From the NCBI RefSeq assembly GCF_027744825.2, contig NC_071351.1, positions 12,845,501 to 12,909,500 on the forward strand: a DNA stretch of 64,000 bases. The letters run 5' to 3'. Origin of the DNA: Synchiropus splendidus. Taxonomy: Eukaryota > Chordata > Actinopteri > Syngnathiformes > Callionymidae. A program made the translations under genes and the position numbers. The notes beneath the pieces are model-generated. The model saw only the letters and a program-made list of their open reading frames with translations. It had not been told where the DNA came from and ran no database searches. Positions 37,808-49,600 of this stretch are shown piece after piece. Position 1 is the first letter of the stretch. Every line of letters starts with the position of its first letter.

Positions 37808-37836
37808 TCCCTGAAGGTCCCTGAAGGTCACTGAGG
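37808..37836. repeat. Short tandem repeat, about three 10-bp units
   Basis: Two identical TCCCTGAAGG units and a third diverged unit (TCACTGAGG) lie head to tail, followed by an interrupted CA-rich patch at 37847-37865. Confidence 0.85.
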
Positions 37837-39982
37837 CTCGACTCCTCACACACATACACACACTCATGAAACCTTTCTCTTGTGCTTTTGAACAGAGAGA
37901 TATCATTAAGAATTCTGTGGCAACAAACACGGACATTAAGTTGCATCTCAATTCCCCCGACATGGGATGGCTTTATGCTTTTATGCAATACTTTTTTTAA
38001 GGCTGTCTTGCCCATAAGACAAAGACATATCCAGAGTGTTTGTTTGCAAGTATCATTATCATGTCAGCATGAAAGCATCACACTGGATCTCCTCACAAGA
38101 GCGACCTCATGGCCCACACACGACACAATGCTGTAATTATCAGTGAGAGCAGTCGACCCTCACAGCACTCGCTCTTGAAGTCACACAACATGCAAGGGGA
38201 AAAAAAGAATCCTGCTTGGTCGTGGGCTTTATTTATTTTCATGTTGTATCTCATTATTTCTTGCCCACAAACAAAGTCGACCTTTGCGACAATACGTAAT
38301 GGTCAGTGTTGCTGCAGGAAACACGCCCACTCAGTAATGAGATTGTTAAAACCCTTGCAAATAAAGTGAAAAGTTACACAATGAAAAGAAAGGACTGGAG
38401 ACGTTTGTGTTCGTGAGATCCCTTTTCCAAGGAAAATCGTCGACAATGGGGGCACAAATTTGGCAGAGAAGTGGAAAACTTTTCCATTTGAAGCACAGAG
38501 CGAATGTGAAGCTGGAGTGTTTGTGGAAGGTGGGATGAAATTAGTTTGTGTGTGTCTGTGTGTTTCCCTGCGTGCACCTGCACAGAGGTGCGATGGAGAG
38601 AAAAAAAAAAACGTGCTGAATTCTCATGAATTTAAAGAGGCTACTTTACAGGGTTAATATACATAAATGCCTCCTTAGCACCCGCAGTGTCACGGGAGTT
38701 TTATGCAGATTTTCAAGCATTTTTCAATCTGCATCAGTCGGACAGACTGATTTTAATATCAGATACACGTCACAGGTTATATCATCTAGAGAGGGAAAAT
38801 CTTATTTAGTAACAGACGGAAGTTGTATTTCCTAGCCTTATCTGTTTAGGTTTTTAGTCTCATGTCTTATGAGATTCTCATGAAAATCTTTTGAGAGTGA
38901 CTAAGGACTCCTGCTTGTACCTGTGTTTCCGCTCTGCATTTTACACAACTGTGCACGCAGGTTGTCTAATTCCAGCTTAAGCTTTGCGCCAACATATAGA
39001 AATATTCCACTTCAGGCACATATTTTCGTTCACAGCTTGGTTTAACAGCTTCAGGGAGAAAAGAGTGTGTAAAAGACAGCCTTGTCGAAGACTTGTACAC
39101 AAAGTTCATCACATTGAATCTTCAGAGTTATTAGCTTTTGTAAACTTTAGCACAGAACTTTACAAGATGCTTTTCATTTTCCTCACCAAGGTTTCTCTCT
39201 TTATTACAGACCTCTTTTCACATCGACCTCGCTTTTAGCAGAATCACAGTTCCTGGCAGGACGGTCCCCTTTCACGGCGGAGCATCTGGGGATGTGAGGT
39301 TGAGAGAGGCTCGGCCGCTTCCAAGGACTGTCCCCTGGAGGGTGACGGCTGAGGCTGCTGGAAGGTCAGTTCTGTTCTTGCTGCGCGACCCTGAGTTAAG
39401 TGTTCAGTACAGAGTTCCTGCGGGAGGCGCAGGTGAGGCCCTGGTTTAGGTCTGAAACCATCAGTCTTCTGACATGTGACTAATGGTGTAGAAAGGGATT
39501 ACACACTCTTTGAAACCTGGCGGAGATCAGGCTTGATATGTCTCGGAACTGACAGAGGGATCATCTCACTGAGGTCAAGGAAGATTTAAGAAATTGTGTT
39601 TGAACAAGCTTGGTTTTACGGCTCGATGTGAAGCCCACCACAACTGCTACCTTCTCATTTCTATCATGTCAGTGAAGCATTCATCAGATAACATTTTTTT
39701 CTTAACATGATTCTTTTAACATTTTCTGTTGCCCTCTATTTAAAGCGATATCACACACCACACACACTAGTTCTCTATCATTGTCCTTTACAATGTTTCT
39801 TGGGTTTAATAAAATAACATTAAAGATAGTTGTCAGGTTAATGGCAGGGAGATTTCACAAAGAACAACAGTTGCTTTAAAATTCATTAAAGTCATCTGCT
39901 GCCTTTGCAGCCTTGAAAAATAATGGAGGGCTGTTTTTATTTTTATTGAATAAAATGGCAAAAGTTTTTTCTTTAGTTTGGG

Positions 39983-40057
39983 TCTGTCTGTCTGTCTATC
40001 CATCTATCCATCCATCCATCTATCTATCCATCTATCTATCTATCTATCTATCTATCT
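39983..40057. repeat. Compound tetranucleotide microsatellite (TCTG/TCCA/TCTA)
   Basis: The array begins with three TCTG units, passes through alternating TCTA and TCCA units, and ends with six TCTA units. It is about 75 bp long. A plus-strand open frame across it (39978-40202) reads as serial LSIY/LSIH and is an artefact of the repeat. Confidence 0.97.
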
Positions 40058-41118
40058 CCCTTCAACATGTGCACACTTGATGTTTTCATTTCTTGTTCTG
40101 TTTTCATTTCTCCCTCCTCTGACTGGACTTCAACAGCCCTCAGAAAAAAGGCAATTAACCTTCATAACTTCAGTGTTTTTATCTTTATTTAATCTGTCAT
40201 AAGAAATGTTTTTGTACAACAGTACGCCTGGTTAACATTGGTGTCACAGTTGTCTTGGTGTTCCATGCAGAATTACACTCATGAGAGCAGATCTCAAGCT
40301 GGTGTATTTACGCAGTGTCTTTTCCTCCAAAGAATAAAAGGATAGAGCAAACTCCAGCCCAAGCATTTTCTTGTTGACACACAACTGACTGATGTACTGA
40401 TTTAAATGAATCCTGTCATACTCTCAACGCGCTCCAGTCTTTCGTTCTTGACCTGTTTCCACAAATAAGATTTCTCCATGAGCAAGTCAGCACTGAATGA
40501 TTAAAATGTGTGAAATTGAATAGTTTCATCTCGGAGTGCAGAATGTTTAGAGATCAAAGTATAAATTTCAGGAAATGAAATGAGCCCTCCCCCCTCCACC
40601 ATCCCCCTACCTCTCCGCCACCTAACATCCCACAACCCCTCTCCTCTTACCTGCTTTACCTAAAGGTAAAAGGATGATAAGAAAATACTCAGACTTGGAG
40701 ATAATTTATTCTGGCCAAATTCATTTCCTGCCTCACCGCTTCAGCATCAGATTTTTATACACACGAATGACAACATTTTTTTTTTGTTTGTTTAATAATC
40801 ATTCTGGACAGAGCTCATAACCAAATAGTCCATGTTTGATGGATTACTTCTAACAACTTCTATATTCCATTTTCACTTCAACACAAAGCCATGAAGGAAA
40901 GCATCAACCACCCTGCAGCAGCTTTTCAGAAACTCATCTGATGACTCTGGGGAGTAAAATCATGACTCCCGCATATTTACATGAGCCTAATTTCAAGTCA
41001 TCACTACATACTGTACATCAGAGTTTTGGAGGATTTGATGGTGTAATTCCTTTTCGGATAACTCCCTGAAGAGCATTGGTCGTTGGTAATCTCTCTCTCT
41101 TATATCTGCTTTTTGTAG
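40058..41118. other. Unique sequence, no gene seen
   Basis: No gene or repeat family was recognised. A C-rich patch lies around 40585-40650 and a T10 run near 40779-40788. Confidence 0.5.
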
Positions 41119-41219
41119 ATGATGCTCTCAGCCTCGGAAGGAGGAGTTCACTGCATCTTAGGGTGGCTTGGTCATCCAGGAGAGCATCTGAGTAGAGCTT
41201 CTGGAGAGCAGTGGCGCAG
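41119..41219 (+). other. Candidate spliced exon (101 bp), coding status unknown
   Basis: A long pyrimidine-rich tract (41090-41115, CTCTCTCTCTTATATCTGCT then TTTTG) ends in TAG at 41118. A near-ideal donor CAG|GTAAGA follows at 41219/41220. The 101 bases between are open in the first plus frame (beginning MMLSASEGG) and blocked in the other two. On the opposite strand a frame is also open (41018-41305), so coding potential is ambiguous. The segment is GC-richer than its surroundings. It may be an exon of a non-coding RNA, a relic exon, or chance. No partner exon could be assigned with confidence. Confidence 0.3.
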
Positions 41220-41512
41220 GTAAGACCGCTTCCCCGGTGACCTAAAAACCCCACAAACAAAAGTGGACATGCTGAACTAAGAATTACAAGAATTACAAAT
41301 TCCATTTACCTGCAGCTCTCTGGTCTGGATTCTTTGAAATCACATGATTTTCATCGGTGAAAAGATTGACTGTTTTGGAGGTTGGGAAGAAATTAAAATG
41401 GTTTTTCAATGATTTTGTTCATTTCTGTCTTGTCTGTGGTGAACATTTTTGGGTGGAAAAACGTGAAATTTAATGATGTTTATTGAATTTTTAGCCATCT
41501 GTTGTAAATGAC

Positions 41513-41870
41513 CTACTTGTTGGAATGCAGCAACACACACACACAAACTGCGAGACATTCCCCACCTCCTCTCCTCCTCTGGCCCAACCTGTTAGATGAT
41601 TTTCCTCGTCCCCGGGTATTTAGCAGCATACGCTCCAGCTGATCCCTGGTCCACTTCACCCCTCCAGGGGGCTCTTCTAGTGGCCTGGCCTGATCCCTGG
41701 CTCTCCGGCTGGGGCCGAAGCCTTCAGGGGTGGAAGCGGGGAAGGAAGGGAAGGTGGCAAACACTGCTGCCAGACAACAGCAGCGAGAATAGCTCCAGAC
41801 TTTGGCGTGATCTCCTGAGGACAGGGCTGATATTTACACTTTGGTGATAATCCGTCACAACCCATCGAGA
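41513..41870. other. GC-rich block open on both strands, unassigned
   Basis: This block is clearly richer in G and C than the neighbouring DNA and is open in several frames: 41513-41764 (-), 41596-41847 (+) and 41677-41970 (-). On the minus strand a plausible acceptor (TTGTCTGGCAG, near 41774-41784) precedes a frame reading FPASTPEGFGP and KWTRDQLERML. I recognise no family. It could be an old exon, a retrotransposon scrap, or simply GC-rich DNA, where stops are rarer. A CA microsatellite patch lies at 41531-41545. Confidence 0.25.
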
Positions 41871-44800
41871 AATACAGTATATCAGTCGGCTCAGGAGGAA
41901 AATGTAGTCTTTTCCGGGATAGAAAATGAAATAAATACAGTTGAAAATTTAATAATATTACAAAAAACATCTTATTCTTATTTTATTTTATGGTGGGGAG
42001 GGATGAGCTAACTTTACCTGACCTTGCAGATACGTCGTCACCCGCAGGATCCGGTTAAGTCTCACCAGTGCTGAACTCCGTCCCCCACGCCACCATAATT
42101 TGTCTCTAGCGCCAGTGGGGAGGGGCTGTGGCTCTTTGGCCTAGATCTGGCAGAGGGAAATGTAGGGTATGCCCATCAGAGACTGTCGACCCTCGAGGAC
42201 ACAAGAGGGCAAAATTGTTGATGATCGATGGCACTGGGACTGAAGAGGAAAGAGTGCAGGGTGGAGCTGGAGGACTGCACTGTAGTGAACATTTAGTGTG
42301 TCAATGTAGCCAGGCTGACAACCAAATCAAAGCCAAGTTTGACATCGGTATTAATAGTGGAAATCCATCATGTCTTGGCCAACTTCTGTAATGCAGGGGA
42401 TGGAAGAGAAAGGAATGTTCCTCGCAGGTACAACAGTGACTCAGTCCTATTCTTGCATTAACATCCTGTAAATCTGCTCTATCTTTAATTATCACTTGCA
42501 CAAAATCCCTGAGAAAAATCACAGCATTTGTGATTGTAGAGTGTGAAATGTAAAATCTCAGGTCACCCGGACCTCTGCAATCAGGCACATATCCGGCAGA
42601 ACAGCCTCTGCTCTTATCGCTGAAGATGCTAAAAGCTTCTCCCCATTGACTGTCACCTCTGTGCTGCGCAGATGAAATATATTTAGTGTGAGTGCTGCAA
42701 CACTTTGTTTGCTCATGCAGCTGAATATGCATGATAGTCTTCCAGTCAGTCTGTGGTGGTGCGGCTGCTTGTTGGTTCTCAGCAGATGATGCATTTATAA
42801 AAATATTCAAAAGTGGACTGTGCAATAGGATTGTTGTTGTGTTCAAGAGTTAGGGTCAGTAGTGGGTCGACGCGGGGTTCACAGCGGATGGGTAGGAAGT
42901 GTTGATGAAGCTGGAGGTTCAGGTCTTTACTGGCCTCAACATTCTGCTGGAGGGGATTTGTTTGTTGTTGCATCCAGGTAATGCGGAGTTGGAAGGGGGC
43001 AGCCAATCACCTTCTGCACATACCATATGATCTGCTGCAGATGAGTGATGGAGGAGGTGAAGAGCAGCGTCTGCAGAAAGCTTGGAAGTGAGGGATGCAA
43101 GTTCCTGCTGCCATTAGGGGCGTAGTGTCACCTCCAGACAAGCTACAGACCTCCTGCCTATTTGTTACACTGAGGCAGAACGTAGTCTAAGCACATGACT
43201 CATCTATATGGAAAAATAGACTGGGGAGAAGGCGAGGAAAAAAGCCTGCAAGAGCTTTAAAAACAGACAGTAGACTGAAAATGAAATTCAATAGCAAGTT
43301 CAAGTTCAACTAGAGCATCTCCAGTCGCATTTCAACCAGCTTTATACAAAAATTTGCCTCTGGATGTTCAAGTGGAGTGCTGACTTCCCGATGTTGTTTG
43401 GCCTCTGGACTTTAAAATAGTCTTTCCAAGAAGAAAAAGGAGAATCATTACCCCTCCCCCCACAAAAAAAATAGATAAAGTGAGTCGAATGCTTGTTCAA
43501 CCACTCCAGTCTGTGATATCCCAAAGTTGAATCCCCCCTCCATGAAAACAATACCAACAAATGACTTTCTAATAGAGATACTTTTGGCAATTAAAACCAT
43601 CTACCGCTCGACTGAGCGCGCCACCGAGATTCTGCTGTTTTCGCAAAGTCGTGTTTTATCATTCGAGATAAATTAATAAGTGAATGAGTTGAGACTAATG
43701 ATTTACTTTCCAAAATGGCTCTTTCTGGGGACGAGTGTAAAGTACGAGGCGAGTCTTTTTTTTTTTTGCTCCTGCTGCAAACGCAATTAATTTGTTTGTT
43801 GCTCAACCACCCGTGTGATTATTTGTTTATTGTTGACTACACCCATCCCCGAAGCCCCGAGAGTGATGCTGGCCCCATGTTAATGATATTGTCAACCCCC
43901 ATATCTGTTTTAATTGTTGTGGGTTTGTTTATCTTGGCGATCAAATTGAGCTTAGAGAGATTGAGAGCGTCTGCCAGCCCAGATCATCCAGGAAGACAGA
44001 TGACTGCACACCACATACGCTGACAAGGAGACGCTGTGACAGTCATTTTAACAAGAATGGATGTATGGAAGCTGCGATCATCTCCATGTACTTAATATAG
44101 CCTTTTAAAATGGACTCGCGATAGCAGAGCCTCTCATCAAACATGCACGCTATCTGCTTTACATTACACATAATGGCCTGAAATGCTGCTGGCTACAGAA
44201 CTGTTGAGTGAAATTAGCTGGTTGCAAAATGATTCTCCAGTGTCAGGCAGCCTGGAGGGACCTCGACTTTCAAATCAAATTGCTTCCTCTGCACAAGTTG
44301 AGCAACATTATGTAACATAAACTTTGTTGCCCCTGAAAACTTTCGACAGGGAACTTTCAAAATAGGGGGAGTGAAACTGGTAGATAAGAGAGGAGTTTGG
44401 TTAATGATTTGTCGGATATAACAACATGAAGGCCTTAGTTGAGTCATAATGGGGCTCCCCAAGGCACTGTTTTCGCTCCGCTCTTTTTTGGATGAGTCAG
44501 TGATGACAATAAAGCGGGGAACTGAAGAGGAGCTAATGTTGAACCTGGGATCTTGGTATAGCGCACTGTTTTTCGGGGTGATATGCGGGGTAAGAGGCTG
44601 GAGACTTGAAGGGCGGCACCATTATTGGGAGGAAACAGGATGAAGAGTACACCCTTGGACAACAGTTGTGAAAGTGAAGAGGGATACCACTTTCAGCTCA
44701 ACAATTATTGTCATATTTTCGGTAGTGAAAGAACAGGATACTTCCATGCGAGTAGCTTCTCCTCTACATCAGGAGAAGCCTGCTGACATTGTCTATAATT

Positions 44801-46013
44801 ATCTTCCTTTCTCAGAATTTGGCTTCTCAAACTGCCGCCATATCATGACAACATTATCCAAGAATGTAAAAGTGTCAAACCCCTTTGCCTTGCACACTCC
44901 TGCACATGTCACGGATGATTTCTTGCCTGTCTGAAGAATTGTCGTGAGCATAACTTTGGCCATGGGCAGTTTAATATCATACCTGTCACACTCGATAAGT
45001 AGTTTCCCCGCAGACACGCGCTATCCTACAAATGAATCAACATTTGTGTGGGTAAAGGAAACAAAGAGGAAGTGAGCGACAGGGAAAGTCAGAAAGAGAG
45101 ATAGCGAGAGAAGCGATGCATTATTACCGGGAGTGAGCGGCGGCACAGATGGTTGGGAGAAGGTAATGGGGGGGGCCGCCATTCTGTGTTCCCTAGACAC
45201 ATAACTCAAACGCACCATTATTACTTTGACACAATGACTGCTTCACAGACATCTCCATATCTGGCCTGCCCTCTTATGCGGCTGTATGAAAAGCAGAAGA
45301 CAGCACAAAGAATGCATCCACATAATAACCAGTCTTGTTCAGCTTCTGGGCCTGGGGTTTTAATATTGACGGTTTTACTAACTGTTGAAGATGTGTGGCT
45401 GAGTCGAAAACAGAGTGATCATTTAGCTGACTCATGAATTTGTCAGTGTTTTTCTCTTAAGGAATTGTTGGAGGAGTTGGTTTTGGACTTAAGAAATTTA
45501 TATGAAGGGCTTGATCGGGGATCTGGTTTATGTTCTTCTACCTGCTGGTCATGCCTAGAACCCATCAAAGAAAGGCACCAGAGCGCCATCTAAATGGAAC
45601 ACTTTGGATTTTTAAGGTTTGGGACAAATTATGTTGAGGTGGGTGGCAAGTCCATCCACAACAAAGTTATCTAGTGTGTTTCCTGCTCAGAACTATGGAC
45701 TCAAACTTTGGGCCAATTTTCAACAAATGTGTTGGGTAGCGCTGTGGGTCCATGGCGGATACAAAACTGTTAAAATCATGGCAGCAATTTATACTGGCTG
45801 CTGGCGACTATTTCTCACAGTCGGAGCACAGACCCATGGATTCAGCCCAGTGCGAATGCAGGGTGACGCAGAGCACAGTAACAAAATGAAAGCTTACGGT
45901 TACCTTTCCAAATAAAACAAATTGTTCATGCTCATGCTGTCGTCCCACTTTGCAGCACTTCTCATGAGCAAATAAAACTCATTTTGTGAGGCCATTCAGA
46001 TGATGGTTATGGA
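41871..46013. other. Unique sequence, no gene assigned
   Basis: It contains the longest open frame of the window (42301-42846, minus, 181 codons), which I reject as a gene, and a plus frame 43715-44023 with one hydrophobic stretch. A T13 run is at 43757-43769. The segment around 43590-44030 has mixed composition with homeodomain words (CAATTAATTTG, GATTATTTG) and might be regulatory. No transposon was recognised before the solo LTR. Confidence 0.45.
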
Positions 46014-46690
46014 GATACTGTCATGATCGCTGAAGGAGTCTGACCCAATTGCAGATCGACGGTGGTTTACAGAAGACTCGAACAACGAGAGTAAAAGTCA
46101 GCAATGGTTTAATACAAATAACAAATAAAACAGTAACAGTAAAAATCAAAAGAAGATGTCGACACCAGAAGCGGAGCGAGGAGGACCCACATGTAGGGAA
46201 GGGTGAAAACCTGAAAACAGAACTGGTGAACAAAGCTCTAACCTGAATAACCGGGACAACTGAAATGCACTTGGACACTTAACTCACAGGGCCAAACAAC
46301 TTAAAGCGCTCGGTGGTGGTTCTACACATACACACACACAGACACAAGGAGAACAGTAACGCGGAGAAACAGAAAAGGCGAGTACAAAATAACACACGCG
46401 ATCAATGGAATGAAAAGAATGCAATGAGAAACAACAACTAAAATCGGCGTACGCGGGAAGAAGAATCAAAATCGGAATAACAAGAGATGAGAGGGTCGAG
46501 AGGGAGAGTTTTACCATCAGACACGAAGTGACCATCTGGCAGAGCAGACTGGAACTCAAGGGTAGAAATCCTTGCCGGGGTAATCGGCAGCATTAAGCTA
46601 GAGGAAGTGAAGTGAAAACAGGAAACAAGGCACTGGAACACAGGAAGTAACAAAATTAATGCACATAAGAATACGAACTATGACAGATAC
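46014..46690 (-). mobile_element. Solo LTR, probably Ty3/Gypsy, with 5-bp target duplications
   Basis: The LTR spans 46019-46685 (667 bp). It begins TGTCATGATC and ends GAACTATGACA, giving the inverted TGTCAT/ATGACA ends usual for LTRs. GATAC occurs immediately outside both ends (46014-46018 and 46686-46690), an exact 5-bp target duplication. Read on the minus strand it has an ATTAAA polyadenylation-like signal (46108-46113), followed by a segment ending CTTCTGTAAACCACCGTCG and a TG-rich patch, as in fish Gypsy LTRs I remember. No internal region, primer-binding site or polypurine tract is adjacent, so it is the product of recombination between two LTRs. Family and orientation are from memory. 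Confidence 0.88.
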
Positions 46691-49600
46691 AGCAGCTGTC
46701 ATTTAAAAATCAACGGATTAACTTCAGTGACAAACAGACTCAGCATCAATCTGTGATCCAACCATACTTGTGCTGCTGCTCTCAACACATTTCTCCTGGT
46801 CACATGACTGTGTTCAAAGGTGCAACAGTGTTAATGTCGCCCTGTGCAGTTTGACCAGTCATGTCCGGGCCGATTAACGTACTGCACGCTGTGAGCTTGG
46901 TCTTTAAGTCATGTGCTGTTTACATCAACTCTGTGAGATGCTAAAATTGCACGGCCTGCTCTTTCCACTGCTGCAGAACATGACTGAATGTGCCGGTCGC
47001 CTTTGAAATTGATGGATAGGGGTGAGAGAGTCATGGAGTTTGGATGGCAAACCGTCGCTCAGTGGCTTTAATTTGAATAACTGTTGGTTAAGATTAGGCG
47101 CAGCAGTTTCTTTCAGGGTCACTGAGCCATTCGAGACTAATTGAGCTGAGATAAGCGCTTAAGGTGAAAGTAAAAGCAGAAGACCATCGCAGGAAGGTTG
47201 TTTATCGAGAGCGATGGTTTTGTGAGGCGACTTCAATCTTTTCTTCTTAGAACTACAGCTGGTAATCCGACAGCCATGACAGTAAATCACATCCCCATGC
47301 CCATTGTTCACACAGAACCAAACCCGCTTCTTATCCCTTATTGATCACAAGGCACAGAAAACATGCTTGGCTAACAGATTTTCAGCACTATATTCAGCCT
47401 CAATGGTAAATGGTTTGCGACGCAGACGGAAAATGAAGCATCATAGATGTAATCCTCTTAAGGCTCACTTGTAAGGCACACATGGAAAATGGGAGATTTG
47501 GGGTGCAGATCTCTGGCTATTAAAAAGGCTTCTTCACTTGAAATAGCGCTACGACGTCCTTGGATTGAAAATTTAATCTCATTATTTGAGATCAGAGCGC
47601 TGGACCTTGTCTTAACGTCTTATTGCAAAAGTGCTGCGAAAGCCTTTCTTTGTTTATTTATTTCTTTATTAAGTTATAACTTGTTTGTTAATTTTAATAA
47701 TGCCATAATAATAACAATCTGATATTGTTGACTACCACGATTCCACACTTGTCTCTGTCCTTGACATGTGCTGATGAGATTTTTGAAGTATTTCGCACAA
47801 AATGCACACACCAGCTCTTTATTTTGTCCGTTGTTCATCCATTGTGTTGGTCCACATTATGGCTGTTTATTGGCAGGTACAATATCTTGCTGCTGATATG
47901 ATACTTGTAAAATACTACTGTACTGTGAGTTCAGCAATCTATTCTAATATTCGTCTATAAGAGCCATCATTTTAGGGGTGAAATCTGATAATACAATACA
48001 ATCTTATGTGGATAAAAACAAGTGTTATGTGAGTTCAGTCTGACACATTGTATTAAACACATGTCACAAATGCAGAAGCGACTGTCTCTGTATTAAACAT
48101 CAATATAGATGGCATATAATGTCAAGACAATATCACATGATCAACTATTGTGATATTTGGCAAAAGATCACGCATGGAAACCCTAGTATCTGCAACATTC
48201 ATCAAATAAGACAACTCTTAACTTATATTTTCCTCATCAAAGAACGACTCTTTTTTTTCGCTTCTGTTTTTCCCCCAAATCTTGATCTGTTTACTGTTTG
48301 CATCACTCAAAAACAGTCGCTCCGCTTCAGGCTGCGTCGGTTACAGTTTGGGACGTGACAGCGTTCATGTTCAACCAGATGACAGCTTATTCCAGCAAAC
48401 AAGCATTTCTTATTCCCTTTTATTCATACATCATTGATTCCCCTGCTGGAGGGAATTAAATCTACTTTCAAGACACTACTGTACTTTGGGAGTCACAATG
48501 ATTGTGAATTAATCTCTTACAACTTTGTCTTTTGTTCTTTTGGGAAAGGAAGGTGTGCGTTTAGAGATAAGCTTTTACTGGATAAAAAAGAGGGAAACAG
48601 CGTGTATTTGTGCTCAAATAGAGGACGTGGATGAAAGAAAGTATAAAAAAAGAACGAGTGAAATGAGAGCTGTAATGGACAGAGAAAAACAGGATGAATG
48701 GTGGTAAAGGAAAAGAGCTGTCTGATTTAATAAATCTTATCAAACTTTACTCAACGTCTTTTTATTGACCTCGCATGGAATGCGGAGTATCAAACGGTTC
48801 AAATGCTGGAGTTCTCAGATCAGCAAGCCAAGGTTGTCTTTATGCTGTCTGATTGCCACAGATAGAGGAAAGTGATCTTCATCGACAGCCACTTGGTATT
48901 CAACTGCCGTTTGAGAGTCATTCGGTGTGAACGTGTGCAAACGTTGCAGAGTATAAACCCATATACACACGTATTTCTTGCATATTCTAGGAGTTGCTGT
49001 CCCGGGATGTAATCTGCCTCCGAGGTAACAAAGATAGTCTTGGAAGACTGTCTGCTCGGGTTGTTTGGATTCCTCCCACTTCTGTCCCCTTCTAGTAAAC
49101 AGGACCTGACTCAAGCTTCTGCGAGCTGCCAAACAGCCTTGGGGGGGACAAAGAACATATTGCTCTCTCTGCCTAACACTTCGTGGATTAAACATTAATT
49201 CACTGGGCTCTGAAAGTTTAATATCAAGCCATGTGTGAGCGAGTTGTGTGGTTCGTAGTTGTTGTGTAGGTTTTCGGATGTGACTAATTTAACAGACATT
49301 TTATCAAGCGGTGGGACGTCCTCATTAGGAAAGTGGCTTGTTTGTGTGACTTTGTGGAAAAACATGCCACACTTGATTTGTTGTTTGTCGTTTGTCTTAT
49401 TTTATTTATGATTTTTTATCCTCTGCGGAATCCTGCTGATTCTATGGTTGTCTTTAAGAAGCGCATCCGCTGCTGTGGATGTAACTTATGGTTTAGCAAA
49501 GTGTGGACATGCCCCACACAAATCATCCGGTTTGAACAGTGTCATCTCAAGAACAAGATTTTTAAAAGTCTCACTACGCATATTAAAAGCTGTTGCTTGC

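Larger units (their letters stand above)
29201..39982. other. Long unique stretch, no gene seen
   Basis: No gene recognised. The longest open frames are 33639-34103 (-, 154 codons) and 31727-32098 (+, 123 codons), without recognisable domains. A strongly AT-rich block lies at about 29850-30090. A 10-bp element of the type TCCCTGAAGG is repeated about three times at 37808-37836, followed by a short CA-rich patch (37847-37865). The rest looks like unique non-coding DNA. Confidence 0.5.

Noticed and set aside
42301..42846. Longest open frame of the window, 181 codons on the minus strand
   Set aside because: It has no recognisable domain, no splice or promoter context, and a composition rich in Cys/His from AT-balanced DNA. 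One frame of this size is not far from chance in 64 kb read in six frames.
43715..44023. Plus frame with a hydrophobic stretch resembling a membrane segment
   Set aside because: The hydrophobic residues come from T-rich DNA, including a T13 run. There is no membrane-protein signature, and the segment looks more like non-coding DNA.
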